From Bacillota bacterium (GTDB taxonomy: Bacteria > Bacillota > Clostridia > Acetivibrionales > DSM-1351), in assembly GCA_023416275.1 (NCBI GenBank), contig JAEZIB010000050.1, forward strand, positions 1-57,596: a stretch of 57,596 bases of DNA. The letters are read 5' to 3'. The notes under the pieces were generated by a model, which was given only the letters and a program-made list of their open reading frames with translations, searched no databases and was not told the DNA's origin. Shown in pieces: positions 44,531-53,090 of this stretch; within the stretch, counting starts at the first letter, position 1; every line of letters begins with the position of its first letter. The position numbers and the translations under genes were made by a program.

Positions 44531-45811
44531 ATGGTTTTAAAAGTATCAAAATCAGATGTAACTGGTAAAATTAGTATTCCTGGTTCTAAATCTCACACAA
44601 TAAGATCGCTATTTTTTGCGGCGTTAGCAAATGGAAAAAGTACAATAAGAAACCCACTTATCTCAAGCGATTCAATATCTGCTGTCAATTTGTGCAAATC
44701 ATTTGGTGCAAGCTATGATTTGTTGGATGATTGCTATATAGCTGAAGGGATTGGAAGTGAACCAAGGGTTCCCGAAAATATAATAGACGTGGGAAATTCA
44801 GGAACCAGCTTGCGGCTTGGAATGATGACAGCTGCATTAGTACAAGGTTATACTGTTTTTACAGGCGATTATCAAATAAGAAAAAGGCAAATTGGCCCAT
44901 TGGTTCAAGCTATTAATAATTTGGGGGGAGAAGCATTTACCACAAGAGGAAATGATTCTGCACCTGTAATAGTTAAGGGGAGAGCAGCAGGAGGATTTAC
45001 AAAGCTGGATGCTGTTACTTCACAGTATTTGTCATCAATTCTAATTAACGCACCACTACTGGAAAAAGATACACATATAGAGGTTACAAGGTTGAATGAA
45101 GTACCATATGTTGAAATAACTTTGTGGTGGTTGAATAAATTTGGAATAAAATATACACATAATAACATGAAGGAGTTTTTTATTCCAGGACAACAGCAGT
45201 ATTCACCTTTTGAATGTACTATACCTGGTGATTTTTCTTCTGCAACCTTTTTCATGGTGCTTGCAGCGATATCAGGACAGGAGTTTACTCTTGAAAATCT
45301 TGATATGTCAGACCCACAAGGAGATAAGAATGTTCTTACTATTCTTGAGGATATGGGAGCAAAAGTCACATATGGCAAAGATAATATAACAATTAAAGGA
45401 CAAAAGTTGTATGGTAGAACGATAGATATGAACGCTATTCCAGATGCACTGCCGGCTATGGCTGTAGCAGCTTGCTTTGCTGAAGGAGAAACAAGACTGG
45501 TAAATGTTCCTCAGGCAAGGCTAAAGGAGACAGATAGAATTAGTGTGATGTGTACTGAACTATCTAAAATGGGGGCTGATATAAAGGAACTGCCGGACGG
45601 TTTGGTTATCAGGGAAAGTAAATTGAAGGGATGTAATGTAAATGGACATGATGACCATAGAATTGTTATGTCTTTAGCAATTGCAGGACTAAATTCAACT
45701 GGTAATACAGTAATCGATACAGCCGAAGCAATGAATGTCACTTTTCCAAGTTTTGTAGATTGTATAGAAAAGTGCGGTGGCAAAATTCAGCTTATTGAGA
45801 CAGATGAATAG
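44531..45811 (+). CDS. aroA: EPSP synthase (3-phosphoshikimate 1-carboxyvinyltransferase)
   Basis: 426 residues from ATG 44531 (TAGGTG upstream). Motifs: ISIPGSKSHTIRSLFFAALANG (PEP site), DVGNSGTSLRLGMM, FTGDYQIRKRQIGPL and the C-terminal LKETDRISVMCTELSKMGA and DHRIVMSLAIAGL. It joins shikimate-3-phosphate with PEP. aroC and aroK follow, covering shikimate kinase to chorismate. Confidence 0.95.
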   Translation: MVLKVSKSDVTGKISIPGSKSHTIRSLFFAALANGKSTIRNPLISSDSISAVNLCKSFGASYDLLDDCYIAEGIGSEPRVPENIIDVGNSGTSLRLGMMTAALVQGYTVFTGDYQIRKRQIGPLVQAINNLGGEAFTTRGNDSAPVIVKGRAAGGFTKLDAVTSQYLSSILINAPLLEKDTHIEVTRLNEVPYVEITLWWLNKFGIKYTHNNMKEFFIPGQQQYSPFECTIPGDFSSATFFMVLAAISGQEFTLENLDMSDPQGDKNVLTILEDMGAKVTYGKDNITIKGQKLYGRTIDMNAIPDALPAMAVAACFAEGETRLVNVPQARLKETDRISVMCTELSKMGADIKELPDGLVIRESKLKGCNVNGHDDHRIVMSLAIAGLNSTGNTVIDTAEAMNVTFPSFVDCIEKCGGKIQLIETDE

Positions 45812-45881
45812 CTGATAATAAGTTAGTTTTAAATATAATTATAATACAATTTCAAGTTGCGAAAAACCACAGGGTGTTTGA

Positions 45882-46053
45882 CTCTAAAACAAAGTTTTTG
45901 TGAACATGGTGTTTTTAGAGACACTAAAGCCACAAGTGGTTTTTGCTAATATATTATATATATAGTATAAAAATGCAGAACTTTTATTGAGGAGAGTTTA
46001 TTCGCAGTTTATTTAATCAGTTTTTGTTCCCGAATGGGGCGTGGGAGGTTATT
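45882..46053 (+). promoter_or_regulatory. Structured SD-bearing leader of aroC
   Basis: Stem ACTCTAAAAAC-type (CTCTAAAAC...GTTTTTAGAG), where other copies have CTCGAAAA/TTTTCGAG, so both strands changed together. Then GCCACAAGTGGTTTTT, a spacer, and CCC-GAAT-GGG followed by GCGTGGGAGGTTATT-ATG. It lies between aroA and aroC. Confidence 0.7.
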
Positions 46054-47232
46054 ATGATAGGAAATACATTTGGCAGAATATTTAGGGTGACTACTTGTGG
46101 TGAGTCATATTCAGGAGCTTTTAGAAAAAATGCTGACATTCCTGCGGAACTCTGGGGAGGTTTAGCGGTAATTGTGGATGGAGTTCCGGCAGGTTTAAAG
46201 ATAACAGCTGATATTATTCAAGAAGAATTAAATAAAAGGAAGCCTGGAAAGTCAAAACTAGCAACCCCAAGATCTGAAGCTGATAGGGTATATATTTTTT
46301 CTGGTGTTATGCAGGATGACAGAACAACAGGAGCGCCTGTTTGTATGCTAATACCTAGCAGCGATATAGGTGATTATCATATTAAGCAGCACAGTGATAA
46401 TAAAGATTTATTGCGTCCTGGACAGGCTGCATATACCTATTACAAGAAATATGGCGAACATTCAGATTATCTGGGTGCAGGAAGAGCATCTGCACGTGAA
46501 ACAGCAGCGAGAGTTGCTGGAGGAGCTGTTGCTAAAATCATTTTGGACAATATGGGTATTGATGTTATAGCTTTTACAGTTGAATCACATGGCATTAAGG
46601 CTGGTCCTTTTTCATATGAAACAGCTAAACAAAACTATAGAATGAATGATATCAATTGTCCAGATGCTGAGGCAGCAGAGCTGATGACTAAGGACTTGCT
46701 TGAAGTTATGAAAGAAGGCGATTCCTGTGGTGGAGCTATAGAAATAATTGCAAAAGGTGTACCTGCAGGCTTAGGTGAACCTGTTTTTGATAAACTCAGT
46801 GCTACTATTGCTCATGGATTAATGTCTATTGGAGGAGTAAAGGGTATAGAATTCGGAGATGGGTTTGGAGTTGCAGCAAAAAAAGGATCAGAATGTAATG
46901 ATACACCTTATTATGATGAAGAAACAGGACGTATAAGGTTCAAGACAAATAGGGCCGGAGGTATGCTAGGGGGGATATCAAACGGTGAGGAAATAAGAAT
47001 ACGTGTTGCTGTAAAGCCTACTCCAACAATATTAAAGGATCAGTTAACAGTTAATGTAGCAACGCTTGAACCTACAGTGCACAAATTTGCATCTAGAAGC
47101 GATCCGTCATTGGTACCAAGAGTTTATTCTATCTGTGAAGCAATGGTGAGAATGGCATTGGTTGATAGTATAATGATGTCAGCTAGTAGCAAGAGGCTTA
47201 CAGACATGAATGCTAGGTGGGATGGTCTATGA
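46054..47232 (+). CDS. aroC: Chorismate synthase
   Basis: 392 residues from ATG 46054. FMN-dependent enzyme with family motifs GRIFRVTTCGESYSGAF, RPGQAAYTYYKKYGEHSDYLGAGRASARETAARVAGGAVA and GIEFGDGFGVAAKKGSE; NRAGGMLGGISNGEEI and SRSDPSLVPR lie near the C-terminus. It forms chorismate from EPSP. Its stop overlaps the aroK start (ATGATG). Confidence 0.96.
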   Translation: MIGNTFGRIFRVTTCGESYSGAFRKNADIPAELWGGLAVIVDGVPAGLKITADIIQEELNKRKPGKSKLATPRSEADRVYIFSGVMQDDRTTGAPVCMLIPSSDIGDYHIKQHSDNKDLLRPGQAAYTYYKKYGEHSDYLGAGRASARETAARVAGGAVAKIILDNMGIDVIAFTVESHGIKAGPFSYETAKQNYRMNDINCPDAEAAELMTKDLLEVMKEGDSCGGAIEIIAKGVPAGLGEPVFDKLSATIAHGLMSIGGVKGIEFGDGFGVAAKKGSECNDTPYYDEETGRIRFKTNRAGGMLGGISNGEEIRIRVAVKPTPTILKDQLTVNVATLEPTVHKFASRSDPSLVPRVYSICEAMVRMALVDSIMMSASSKRLTDMNARWDGL

Positions 47233-47738
47233 TGCAAAAGAAAAGCACAAATAATATTGTTTTGATTGGTATGCCTGGGTGTGGTAAAACTACTACTGGA
47301 GAGTTGTTGGCAAAATTGCTTGATTACGAATTTATAGATACTGACCAGCTTATTGTTGAAAAAACAGGTAAAAATCCAAGGCAGGTAGTTGAAGAATATG
47401 GGCGTGAGTTTTTTCTTGCTATTCAGGATGAAGTAGTTCTAGCAATTAAGCAAAGCAATTGTATAATTTCCACTGGCGGTGGCATTGTGCACAGTGATAC
47501 GGCTATTAACTATTTAAAATCTATAGGTTTTGTTTTATTCTTGGACACAAAATATGATATTATAGAGGAGAGAATGGACGCCTCAAGAAAATTGGTCAGA
47601 ACAAATGGAAGCTTATTGGAATTGTACAATGAGAGAAGACCCCTATATTGTAAATATGCAGATGCTATTATAGATTGCAATTCTGTGGATTCGCAACTAT
47701 TATGTAAAAGGATACTGAAATTACTAGATAATGCTTAA
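47229..47738 (+). CDS. aroK: Shikimate kinase
   Basis: 169 residues from ATG 47229, which overlaps the aroC stop; ATG 47232 is equally possible. The P-loop is GMPGCGKTTTGELLA, followed by FIDTDQLIVEKTG (substrate Asp) and ISTGGGIVHSD. R-rich lid: ERRPLYCKYAD. It phosphorylates shikimate upstream of AroA. Order aroA-aroC-aroK suggests one transcription unit. Confidence 0.93.
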   Translation: MMQKKSTNNIVLIGMPGCGKTTTGELLAKLLDYEFIDTDQLIVEKTGKNPRQVVEEYGREFFLAIQDEVVLAIKQSNCIISTGGGIVHSDTAINYLKSIGFVLFLDTKYDIIEERMDASRKLVRTNGSLLELYNERRPLYCKYADAIIDCNSVDSQLLCKRILKLLDNA

Positions 47739-47791
47739 TATTTTAGTATCAATAATTAGCTTAAAAAGGGGAAAGGTTAAAAAGTGATACT

Positions 47792-48541
47792 ATGAATAAG
47801 ATAAAAATTTTAATAGCAGACGATAATGTATTAGCTGCAAAAAGGCTTTTCGATAAGCTAATTGAATATGAGAATTTCTCGGTTTTTACTGCTCGAGACG
47901 GAGTTGAAGCAATTGAGAAAATTAATAATGAAAAACCAGATGTTGTTCTATTGGACATAATTATGCCAAAGCTAGACGGTGTAGCTGTCTTAGAGTATGC
48001 TCAAACCCACATTAAGACCAAAAAGCCAATATTTATTGTTTTTTCAGCTGTAAGCCAGGAGAATTACATTAATAGGGTTATGAACTTAGGAGCAAGCTAT
48101 TATATAATAAAGCCATTCGATGAAGATGTTATTGCTACTAGAATAATGCAGCTTTTTTCTGATTTAAAGAAAGTGCAGTATTTTAACACTGAACCCAAAA
48201 AGACTACTGTTGAGGAAAGGCCTAAAAATCAACATGATGACGAACTAAAGGTTTTAGCTACAAAGTATATGCGTGAAGCAGGTCTAAAAGCTCATATGAC
48301 GGGCTATAGCTATATAAGAGATATTATAGTAACAGCATTTGACACATACTGCAAAACTTGCGCTATGCCAAAAGGCATTTATCGAGCAATAGCCGATAAA
48401 AATAAAGTTTCTGTTCAGAAGGTAGAGAGGGCTATCAGGAATTGCTTTGAAAGTGTAAAAGACAGCAATAATTCTGAGAGCAAGTTAACAAACTCACAGG
48501 CCATATGCCAGCTTATTGAAAGAATACGATTAAATAACTAA
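47792..48541 (+). CDS. Spo0A-like response regulator, divergent paralogue
   Basis: 249 residues. The receiver (1-125) has Asp10, Asp11 and phospho-acceptor Asp55 (VVLLDIIMPKLDG), with the conserved Lys in YIIKPFDED. The C-terminal domain resembles Spo0A: EAGLKAHMTGYSYIRDIIVTAF and the helix-turn-helix VSVQKVERAIRNCFESV, ending NSQAICQLIERIRLN. It lacks the ~20-residue segment (SRGRIETID... in typical Spo0A) and departs from the usual RAIRHAIE recognition helix. I take it as a paralogue, not the main sporulation regulator. A weak AAAGGGGAAAGG site lies upstream; no sporulation genes are adjacent. Confidence 0.82.
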   Translation: MNKIKILIADDNVLAAKRLFDKLIEYENFSVFTARDGVEAIEKINNEKPDVVLLDIIMPKLDGVAVLEYAQTHIKTKKPIFIVFSAVSQENYINRVMNLGASYYIIKPFDEDVIATRIMQLFSDLKKVQYFNTEPKKTTVEERPKNQHDDELKVLATKYMREAGLKAHMTGYSYIRDIIVTAFDTYCKTCAMPKGIYRAIADKNKVSVQKVERAIRNCFESVKDSNNSESKLTNSQAICQLIERIRLNN

Positions 48542-48695
48542 GTAAGTTTTAAATATATAAGTCTATCTGTGTTCAAACTTATCAATTATTTCTTATTCAA
48601 TTTAAATATTTGATAAGTTTGGATTTCTACAATTTTTAGCTGAGAAAGCTGTGCTAGTAATAGAATTAGAGAAAAATAACATTTTATAGCAATAC

Positions 48696-48724
48696 AAAAA
48701 GCCCTGACAATAATCAGGGCTTTT
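48696..48724 (-). terminator. Terminator of the HU gene
   Basis: AAAAAGCCCTGA / TCAGGGCTTTT with a five-base loop; T-run on the minus strand just past the HU stop. It could also serve the Spo0A-like gene on the plus strand. Confidence 0.9.
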
Positions 48725-48734
48725 ATGTAACTAA

Positions 48735-49010
48735 TTAAGCGTTAACGTTATCTTTTAATCCCTTTCCAGCTTTAAATACTGGAGCTTTGGATGCAGGAAT
48801 AGTTATTTCTTGCTTAGTTTGTGGGTTTCTACCCTTTCTTTCGGCTCTTTCCCTAACTTCGAAGGTTCCAAAACCAACTAAAGTGACTTTGTCGCCAGCC
48901 TTAAGAGTATCTTCTACGGAAGAAATGAATGCATTTAAAGCAGCTTCACTATTTTTTTTGTTTAAGCCTGATTTTGATGCAATCGAGTTGATTAAATCTG
49001 ATTTATTCAT
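48735..49010 (-). CDS. hup: HU-family DNA-binding protein
   Basis: 91 residues with the HU pattern MNKSDLINSIASKSGLNKKNSEAALNAFISSVEDTLKAGDKVTLVGFGTF, the beta-arm ERKGRNPQTKQEITIPASKAPVFKAGKGL, and a short tail. It compacts and bends DNA. AGGAGG precedes ATG 49010. Confidence 0.96.
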   Translation of the reverse strand: MNKSDLINSIASKSGLNKKNSEAALNAFISSVEDTLKAGDKVTLVGFGTFEVRERAERKGRNPQTKQEITIPASKAPVFKAGKGLKDNVNA

Positions 49011-49134
49011 TGTACAACCTCCTAAAAATGGAATTCGACATTATTTTATAATGAGAACACTTTAAAGTCAAGCCTTTCAAGCCAAAATAGTAATATTGTA
49101 CCATCTTATTTAGAATAAATTAACAATTTATATA

Positions 49135-49518
49135 TCAATTAGGTACAACATGTATTTCAACGACATTTAAGGTCTCTTTTAACGATTTATAAAAATAGTT
49201 TTCGCTATGATCACCCTTGGAATCACCAAGGACTAATAAATCAATTTTATTTTCAAGTGCATAATCAACTATTGTATCTACTATATTGTCAGATCGTAAC
49301 ACTGTAAGGTTAGCACCTATAGACTTAGCAATACCAAAAAGGTATTCCAGTGCTTCGCCCTCCTTTTCATTGTCTAGGAAACTCCAATTATTTTTTGCAA
49401 CATGTATGATAAATATTGAATCATTATCACTAGAAAACTCTAATGCTTTTCTTATAAGTCTTTCGCATGTTTTCTGTTGAGTTACACAAACTAATATATT
49501 ACTACCAGATTGACTCAA
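49135..49518 (-). CDS. Universal stress protein-like domain protein
   Basis: 127 residues with an alpha/beta Usp fold: NILVCVTQQKTCERLIRKALEF at the start and DTIVDYALENKIDLLVLGDSKGDHS near the C-terminus. The start resembles the Usp part of KdpD-type proteins. The ATP-binding GxxGx9GS motif is only partly matched, so nucleotide binding is doubtful. AGGAGG lies upstream of ATG 49518. Confidence 0.78.
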   Translation of the reverse strand: MSQSGSNILVCVTQQKTCERLIRKALEFSSDNDSIFIIHVAKNNWSFLDNEKEGEALEYLFGIAKSIGANLTVLRSDNIVDTIVDYALENKIDLLVLGDSKGDHSENYFYKSLKETLNVVEIHVVPN

Positions 49519-49853
49519 TTAATGACCTCCTTTCTTATATATTATTATACTAAAATATTATTGTTTTGTCTTTTAATATTACAGAAACTAAAAATTCTAT
49601 TTATCAAATCATTGATAAGTTCGAGAGGAGATAGATTTTTATGTACGAAGGTTGATTTAAATAGTGAAAATATGGCAATTGAGCTAGAGTGTTCAGCAAG
49701 TTCTATTCTATTAAGAGCAAAAAATATACATATGAAAATCAAAACTTTTGAGAAATAATAGTAAAAAATAGTATTGAAGTTAATAAATTAAAGCGTTAAT
49801 ATAAAACAGTATATTAGTTAGAGAATTATTATTTAATGGAGGTTTTTGGTGAC
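49519..49853. other. Intergenic region before fumarase genes
   Basis: AT-rich divergent gap. It holds a diverged copy of the short dispersed repeat (49601-49640) and presumably the promoters of both flanking genes, which I could not pinpoint. Confidence 0.4.
49601..49640 (+). repeat. Short dispersed repeat, copy 3 (partial)
   Basis: ATCATTGATAAGTTCGAG followed by GAGATAGATTTTTATGT, matching the core of the copies at 12479 and 37558. Confidence 0.45.
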
Positions 49854-50696
49854 ATGAGGGATATTAATGTTAGTACAATAATAGAATCAGTTAAAAATAT
49901 GTGTATGAATGCAAATTTTTATCTGAACGCAGATATAAAGCAAGCAATGAAGAACGGCTTAAAAAATGAACAATCTTCAATTGGTGCTGAAATACTTGAT
50001 AAGTTATTAATAAATGCAGACTTAGCCTCTACAAAGCAGGTTGCCATATGCCAAGATACTGGAATGGCGGTAGTCTTTGTGACAATAGGTCAAGAGGTAC
50101 ATATAGCTGGCGGCGGACTGTCAGATGCTATTAATGAAGGTGTGAGAAGAGGATACAATGAAGGCTGCTTAAGAAAATCAGTAGTAGGAGATCCTATAGA
50201 GCGTGTGAACACAGGAGATAACACACCTGCTGTTATACATTATGAAATTGTTCCAGGTGATTCATTAAAAATAGAGCTGGCTCCAAAGGGGTTTGGTAGT
50301 GAGAATATGAGTGCACTAAAAATGCTTAAGCCTTCAGATGGTATAGAAGGAGTAAAAAGCTTTATATTGGAAACTGTAGACAAAGCCGGACCAAATCCAT
50401 GTCCTCCTATTGTAGTTGGAGTTGGTATTGGAGGAACAATGGAAAAAGCGTCGATTCTTGCAAAAAGAGCATTACTTAGACCTATTAGTGTAAGAAATGA
50501 AATAGAATATGTTAGAAACCTTGAAAGTGAAATGCTTCAAAAAATAAATGAGCTGGGAATTGGACCAGCTGGATTGGGAGGCACTAATACTGCACTAGCT
50601 GTAAATGTTGAGACATATCCAACCCATATTGCAGGATTACCAGTGGCAATAAATATTAGCTGTCACGTAACTCGTCATGCAGAGACTATATTATAG
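49854..50696 (+). CDS. Class I fumarate hydratase, alpha subunit
   Basis: 280 residues from ATG 49854 (GGAGG eleven bases before). The N-terminal iron-sulfur half of two-subunit fumarases: VAICQDTGMAVVFVTIG (Cys ligand), KGFGSENMSALKMLKPSDG, and GPNPCPPIVVGVGIGGTMEKASILAKRALLRP. It hydrates fumarate to malate with its beta partner, encoded 43 bp downstream. L(+)-tartrate dehydratase is a close relative, so the substrate is assigned by likelihood. Confidence 0.92.
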   Translation: MRDINVSTIIESVKNMCMNANFYLNADIKQAMKNGLKNEQSSIGAEILDKLLINADLASTKQVAICQDTGMAVVFVTIGQEVHIAGGGLSDAINEGVRRGYNEGCLRKSVVGDPIERVNTGDNTPAVIHYEIVPGDSLKIELAPKGFGSENMSALKMLKPSDGIEGVKSFILETVDKAGPNPCPPIVVGVGIGGTMEKASILAKRALLRPISVRNEIEYVRNLESEMLQKINELGIGPAGLGGTNTALAVNVETYPTHIAGLPVAINISCHVTRHAETIL

Positions 50697-50739
50697 AACC
50701 AATAAAAATACCTATATATAAAAAGTAGGAGGAAAAAAC

Positions 50740-51294
50740 ATGCATTACAATATAATAGCACCATTTAACAGAGATGAGGTAAGGAAATTAAAAGCAGGAG
50801 ATACAATTTCACTTAGTGGAATAATATATACAGCAAGGGATGCTGCACATAAGAAATTAATAGAATTGCTTAGTCAAAATAAGGAACTGCCATTTGATAT
50901 TAGAAATCAAACTATATACTATGTTGGACCCTGCCCTGCAAAAGAGGGAGAAATTATTGGTTCTGCAGGGCCGACTACCAGCTACAGAATGGATGCATAT
51001 GCTCCTACATTAATTAAGCTTGGAGAAACTGGAATGATAGGAAAGGGGCTTAGAAATGAGGAGGTTATAAATGCAATGAAGGAATATGGTGCGGTTTATT
51101 TTGGAGCCATAGGTGGTGCAGGAGCATTAATGGCTGAATGTATTAAAAAACAAGAAATTATAGCTTTTCCCGAATTAGGTGCTGAGGCAATAAGAAAACT
51201 GGAGGTGGAAGATTTTCCTCTAACAGTTATAATAGATAGCTATGGAAATAATTTATATGAAATTGGGAAAAATGAATACAGAAAATGCAAATAG
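50740..51294 (+). CDS. Class I fumarate hydratase, beta subunit
   Basis: 184 residues with the swivelling-domain motif YYVGPCPAKEGEIIGSAGPTTSYRMDAYAPTLIKLG and GAVYFGAIGGAGALMAECIKK, typical of the fumarase C-terminal half. AGGAGG precedes ATG 50740. It pairs with the alpha subunit gene upstream. Confidence 0.93.
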   Translation: MHYNIIAPFNRDEVRKLKAGDTISLSGIIYTARDAAHKKLIELLSQNKELPFDIRNQTIYYVGPCPAKEGEIIGSAGPTTSYRMDAYAPTLIKLGETGMIGKGLRNEEVINAMKEYGAVYFGAIGGAGALMAECIKKQEIIAFPELGAEAIRKLEVEDFPLTVIIDSYGNNLYEIGKNEYRKCK

Positions 51295-51408
51295 AAAATG
51301 CAAATAGGTTATTTATTAAGTGCTAATTGAATTTACTATATATTTTTTAAATTCATTAGTGTATAATAACTTTTGAAAAATCTAACATTTATTAAGGAGG
51401 TTCACTAT

Positions 51409-51612
51409 ATGGAAAAAGTTACAAAAGACATGATAATTGCAGATGTATTAAATATGGATAGAGGTACTACACCAATATTCTTAAATAACGGTATGCATTG
51501 CTTAGGATGTCCATCAGCTTCAGGAGAAAGTATTGAAGATGCTTGTGCAGTTCATGGAATCGATGCAGATAAGTTGATTGATGAGTTAAATAAATATTTC
51601 GAATCCAAATAA
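51409..51612 (+). CDS. DUF1858 redox-disulfide domain protein
   Basis: 67 residues from ATG 51409, with an AAGGAGG site; the frame from 51373 has none. The sequence VTKDMIIADVLNMDRGTTPIFLNNGMHCLGCPSASGES carries a CxxC pair (Cys-Leu-Gly-Cys). DUF1858 proteins are often linked to hybrid-cluster proteins and other redox enzymes; the role is unknown. It lies 114 bp after the fumarase genes. Confidence 0.88.
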   Translation: MEKVTKDMIIADVLNMDRGTTPIFLNNGMHCLGCPSASGESIEDACAVHGIDADKLIDELNKYFESK

Positions 51613-51632
51613 ATAATACTAAAAAATTACTT

Positions 51633-51678
51633 AAAAGGATTGCTGTAGAATAAAATAATTCTGCTGCAATCCCTTTTT
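51633..51678. terminator. Convergent terminator
   Basis: AAAAGGATTGCTGTAGAAT pairs with ATTCTGCTGCAATCCCTTTTT, with T-runs on both strands, between the DUF1858 gene and the convergent secreted-protein gene. Confidence 0.85.
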
Positions 51679-51693
51679 AAATACTTATACTTT

Positions 51694-52224
51694 TTAATTT
51701 AACGTTGCTAGCATTTTATTCAAAGTATCATTAATTTGCTGTAGCTTCTGATGCCTTAAATTCTGAATGTCAAATACTTTGTTAAATGCAGCTTGTACAG
51801 TGGCAATATCCATGTTTTTTGTATTTTCCTTATTTGCATCCAAAATTGCTTTTACTTGACCCTCTGTTGCTTTGATTTCAGCTCTAAAAGCCTTTACTTC
51901 TGATTTTAAAGCTTTAAGACTGGTTTTTTGGTCATCAGTAAGTTTTGATTCACTTGCCTTTAAAGTAGCAAGTTTATCTTGTAGCTGTGCTATTAATGAC
52001 TTGTTTTGTTCACGCAAAGCCAAATTTTCTTCTCGGTTTGCTTTGCGCTCAATTCTTAACGGTGTTACCTGAGTCTTGAATTCACTTCTCTGTGCTTTTT
52101 CCTCAGCCTTAGCCTGTGTAACCTGAGTAAAGTTATCAGTTACTGGTTGCTCAGCAGCAAATATTGCTGTTGACATTAAGGATACCATTGCTACTGTGAA
52201 AATCAGGATAAAATGTTTCTTCAT
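51694..52224 (-). CDS. Secreted coiled-coil protein
   Basis: 176 residues with a clear signal peptide (MKKHFILIFTVAMVSLMSTAIFAAE; cleavage likely after AIFA). The mature part is almost wholly helical and charged, with Lys/Glu/Gln repeats (about 45-165), and suggests an extended coiled coil reminiscent of small envelope-stress chaperones; I do not recognise a named family. The adjacent divergent two-component system might control it. GGAGG lies upstream. Confidence 0.8.
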   Translation of the reverse strand: MKKHFILIFTVAMVSLMSTAIFAAEQPVTDNFTQVTQAKAEEKAQRSEFKTQVTPLRIERKANREENLALREQNKSLIAQLQDKLATLKASESKLTDDQKTSLKALKSEVKAFRAEIKATEGQVKAILDANKENTKNMDIATVQAAFNKVFDIQNLRHQKLQQINDTLNKMLATLN

Positions 52225-52382
52225 ATAAAAACCTCCTCGAAATATTTAATAACTTATGTTTTAAGTATAAAAGAGTTAGTCATGTGAAAACAACGGTAGA
52301 ATTGTGGCAAAGCAGTGGCAAATTCGTTTTATATATTATTTTCTGGAGTATTCATGATAAGATTATGGTAAGGGTGATAATA

Positions 52383-53090
52383 ATGAGTAAATTAATTTAC
52401 GTTGCAGATGATGAATTGAATATTAGAGAATTAATAAAATCGTTCATACTCAATGAAGGATATCAGGTTAAAACTTTTTCAAATGGAGACAGCCTATATA
52501 GTGAGTTTGTTGATAAACCATCGGATTTAGTAGTTTTGGATATAATGATGCCAGGAACAGATGGGTTGTCCTTATGTGGGAAAATCAGGGCTATTAGCAA
52601 TATACCGATTATAATTGTATCTGCAAAAGATAGTGAAATTGATAGAATAACGGGTATCTCGATTGGCAGTGATGATTATTTAACCAAGCCTTTCTCTCCG
52701 ATTGAGCTGATTGTTAGAATTAAAGCAATATTTAGAAGAATTGAAATGGAAAAGTCATCAGAGCAACAAAATGAAATTATCAGTTTTGCTGATTTGTCTG
52801 TAAATGTAAGCAAGAGAAGTGTACTTTGTAAAGGGAGACCCATAGATATTACTCCTACAGAATTACTTCTAACTACGTATCTTATTAGAAATAAGGATAA
52901 GGCCGTAAGCAGGGAAGAATTATTGAAAAATGTGTGGGAATTTGATTTTGATGCTGATACAAGAGCGACGGACGATGTAATTAAAAGACTAAGAAAGAAA
53001 CTGATTGCTTGTAACAGTAATGTGAAGATTGAGTCTGTATGGGGCTTTGGCTTCAAGGTGTCGGAGAGTGATTATAATGAAAAAGATTAA
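52383..53090 (+). CDS. OmpR/PhoB-type response regulator
   Basis: 235 residues from ATG 52383 (AAGGGTG upstream). The receiver has ADDELN, phospho-acceptor Asp in VVLDIMMPGTDGL and Lys in YLTKPFSPIEL. The C-terminal winged helix shows LSVNVSKRSVLCKGRPIDITPTELLLTTYLI and TRATDDVIKRLRKKL. It overlaps the kinase gene by 14 bp. Its targets may include the divergent secreted-protein gene. Confidence 0.94.
   Translation: MSKLIYVADDELNIRELIKSFILNEGYQVKTFSNGDSLYSEFVDKPSDLVVLDIMMPGTDGLSLCGKIRAISNIPIIIVSAKDSEIDRITGISIGSDDYLTKPFSPIELIVRIKAIFRRIEMEKSSEQQNEIISFADLSVNVSKRSVLCKGRPIDITPTELLLTTYLIRNKDKAVSREELLKNVWEFDFDADTRATDDVIKRLRKKLIACNSNVKIESVWGFGFKVSESDYNEKD

Noticed and set aside
49510..49758. Small ORFs on both strands between the Usp-like gene and fumarase
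   Set aside because: No ribosome-binding sites, no recognisable domain, and they cover a dispersed repeat.
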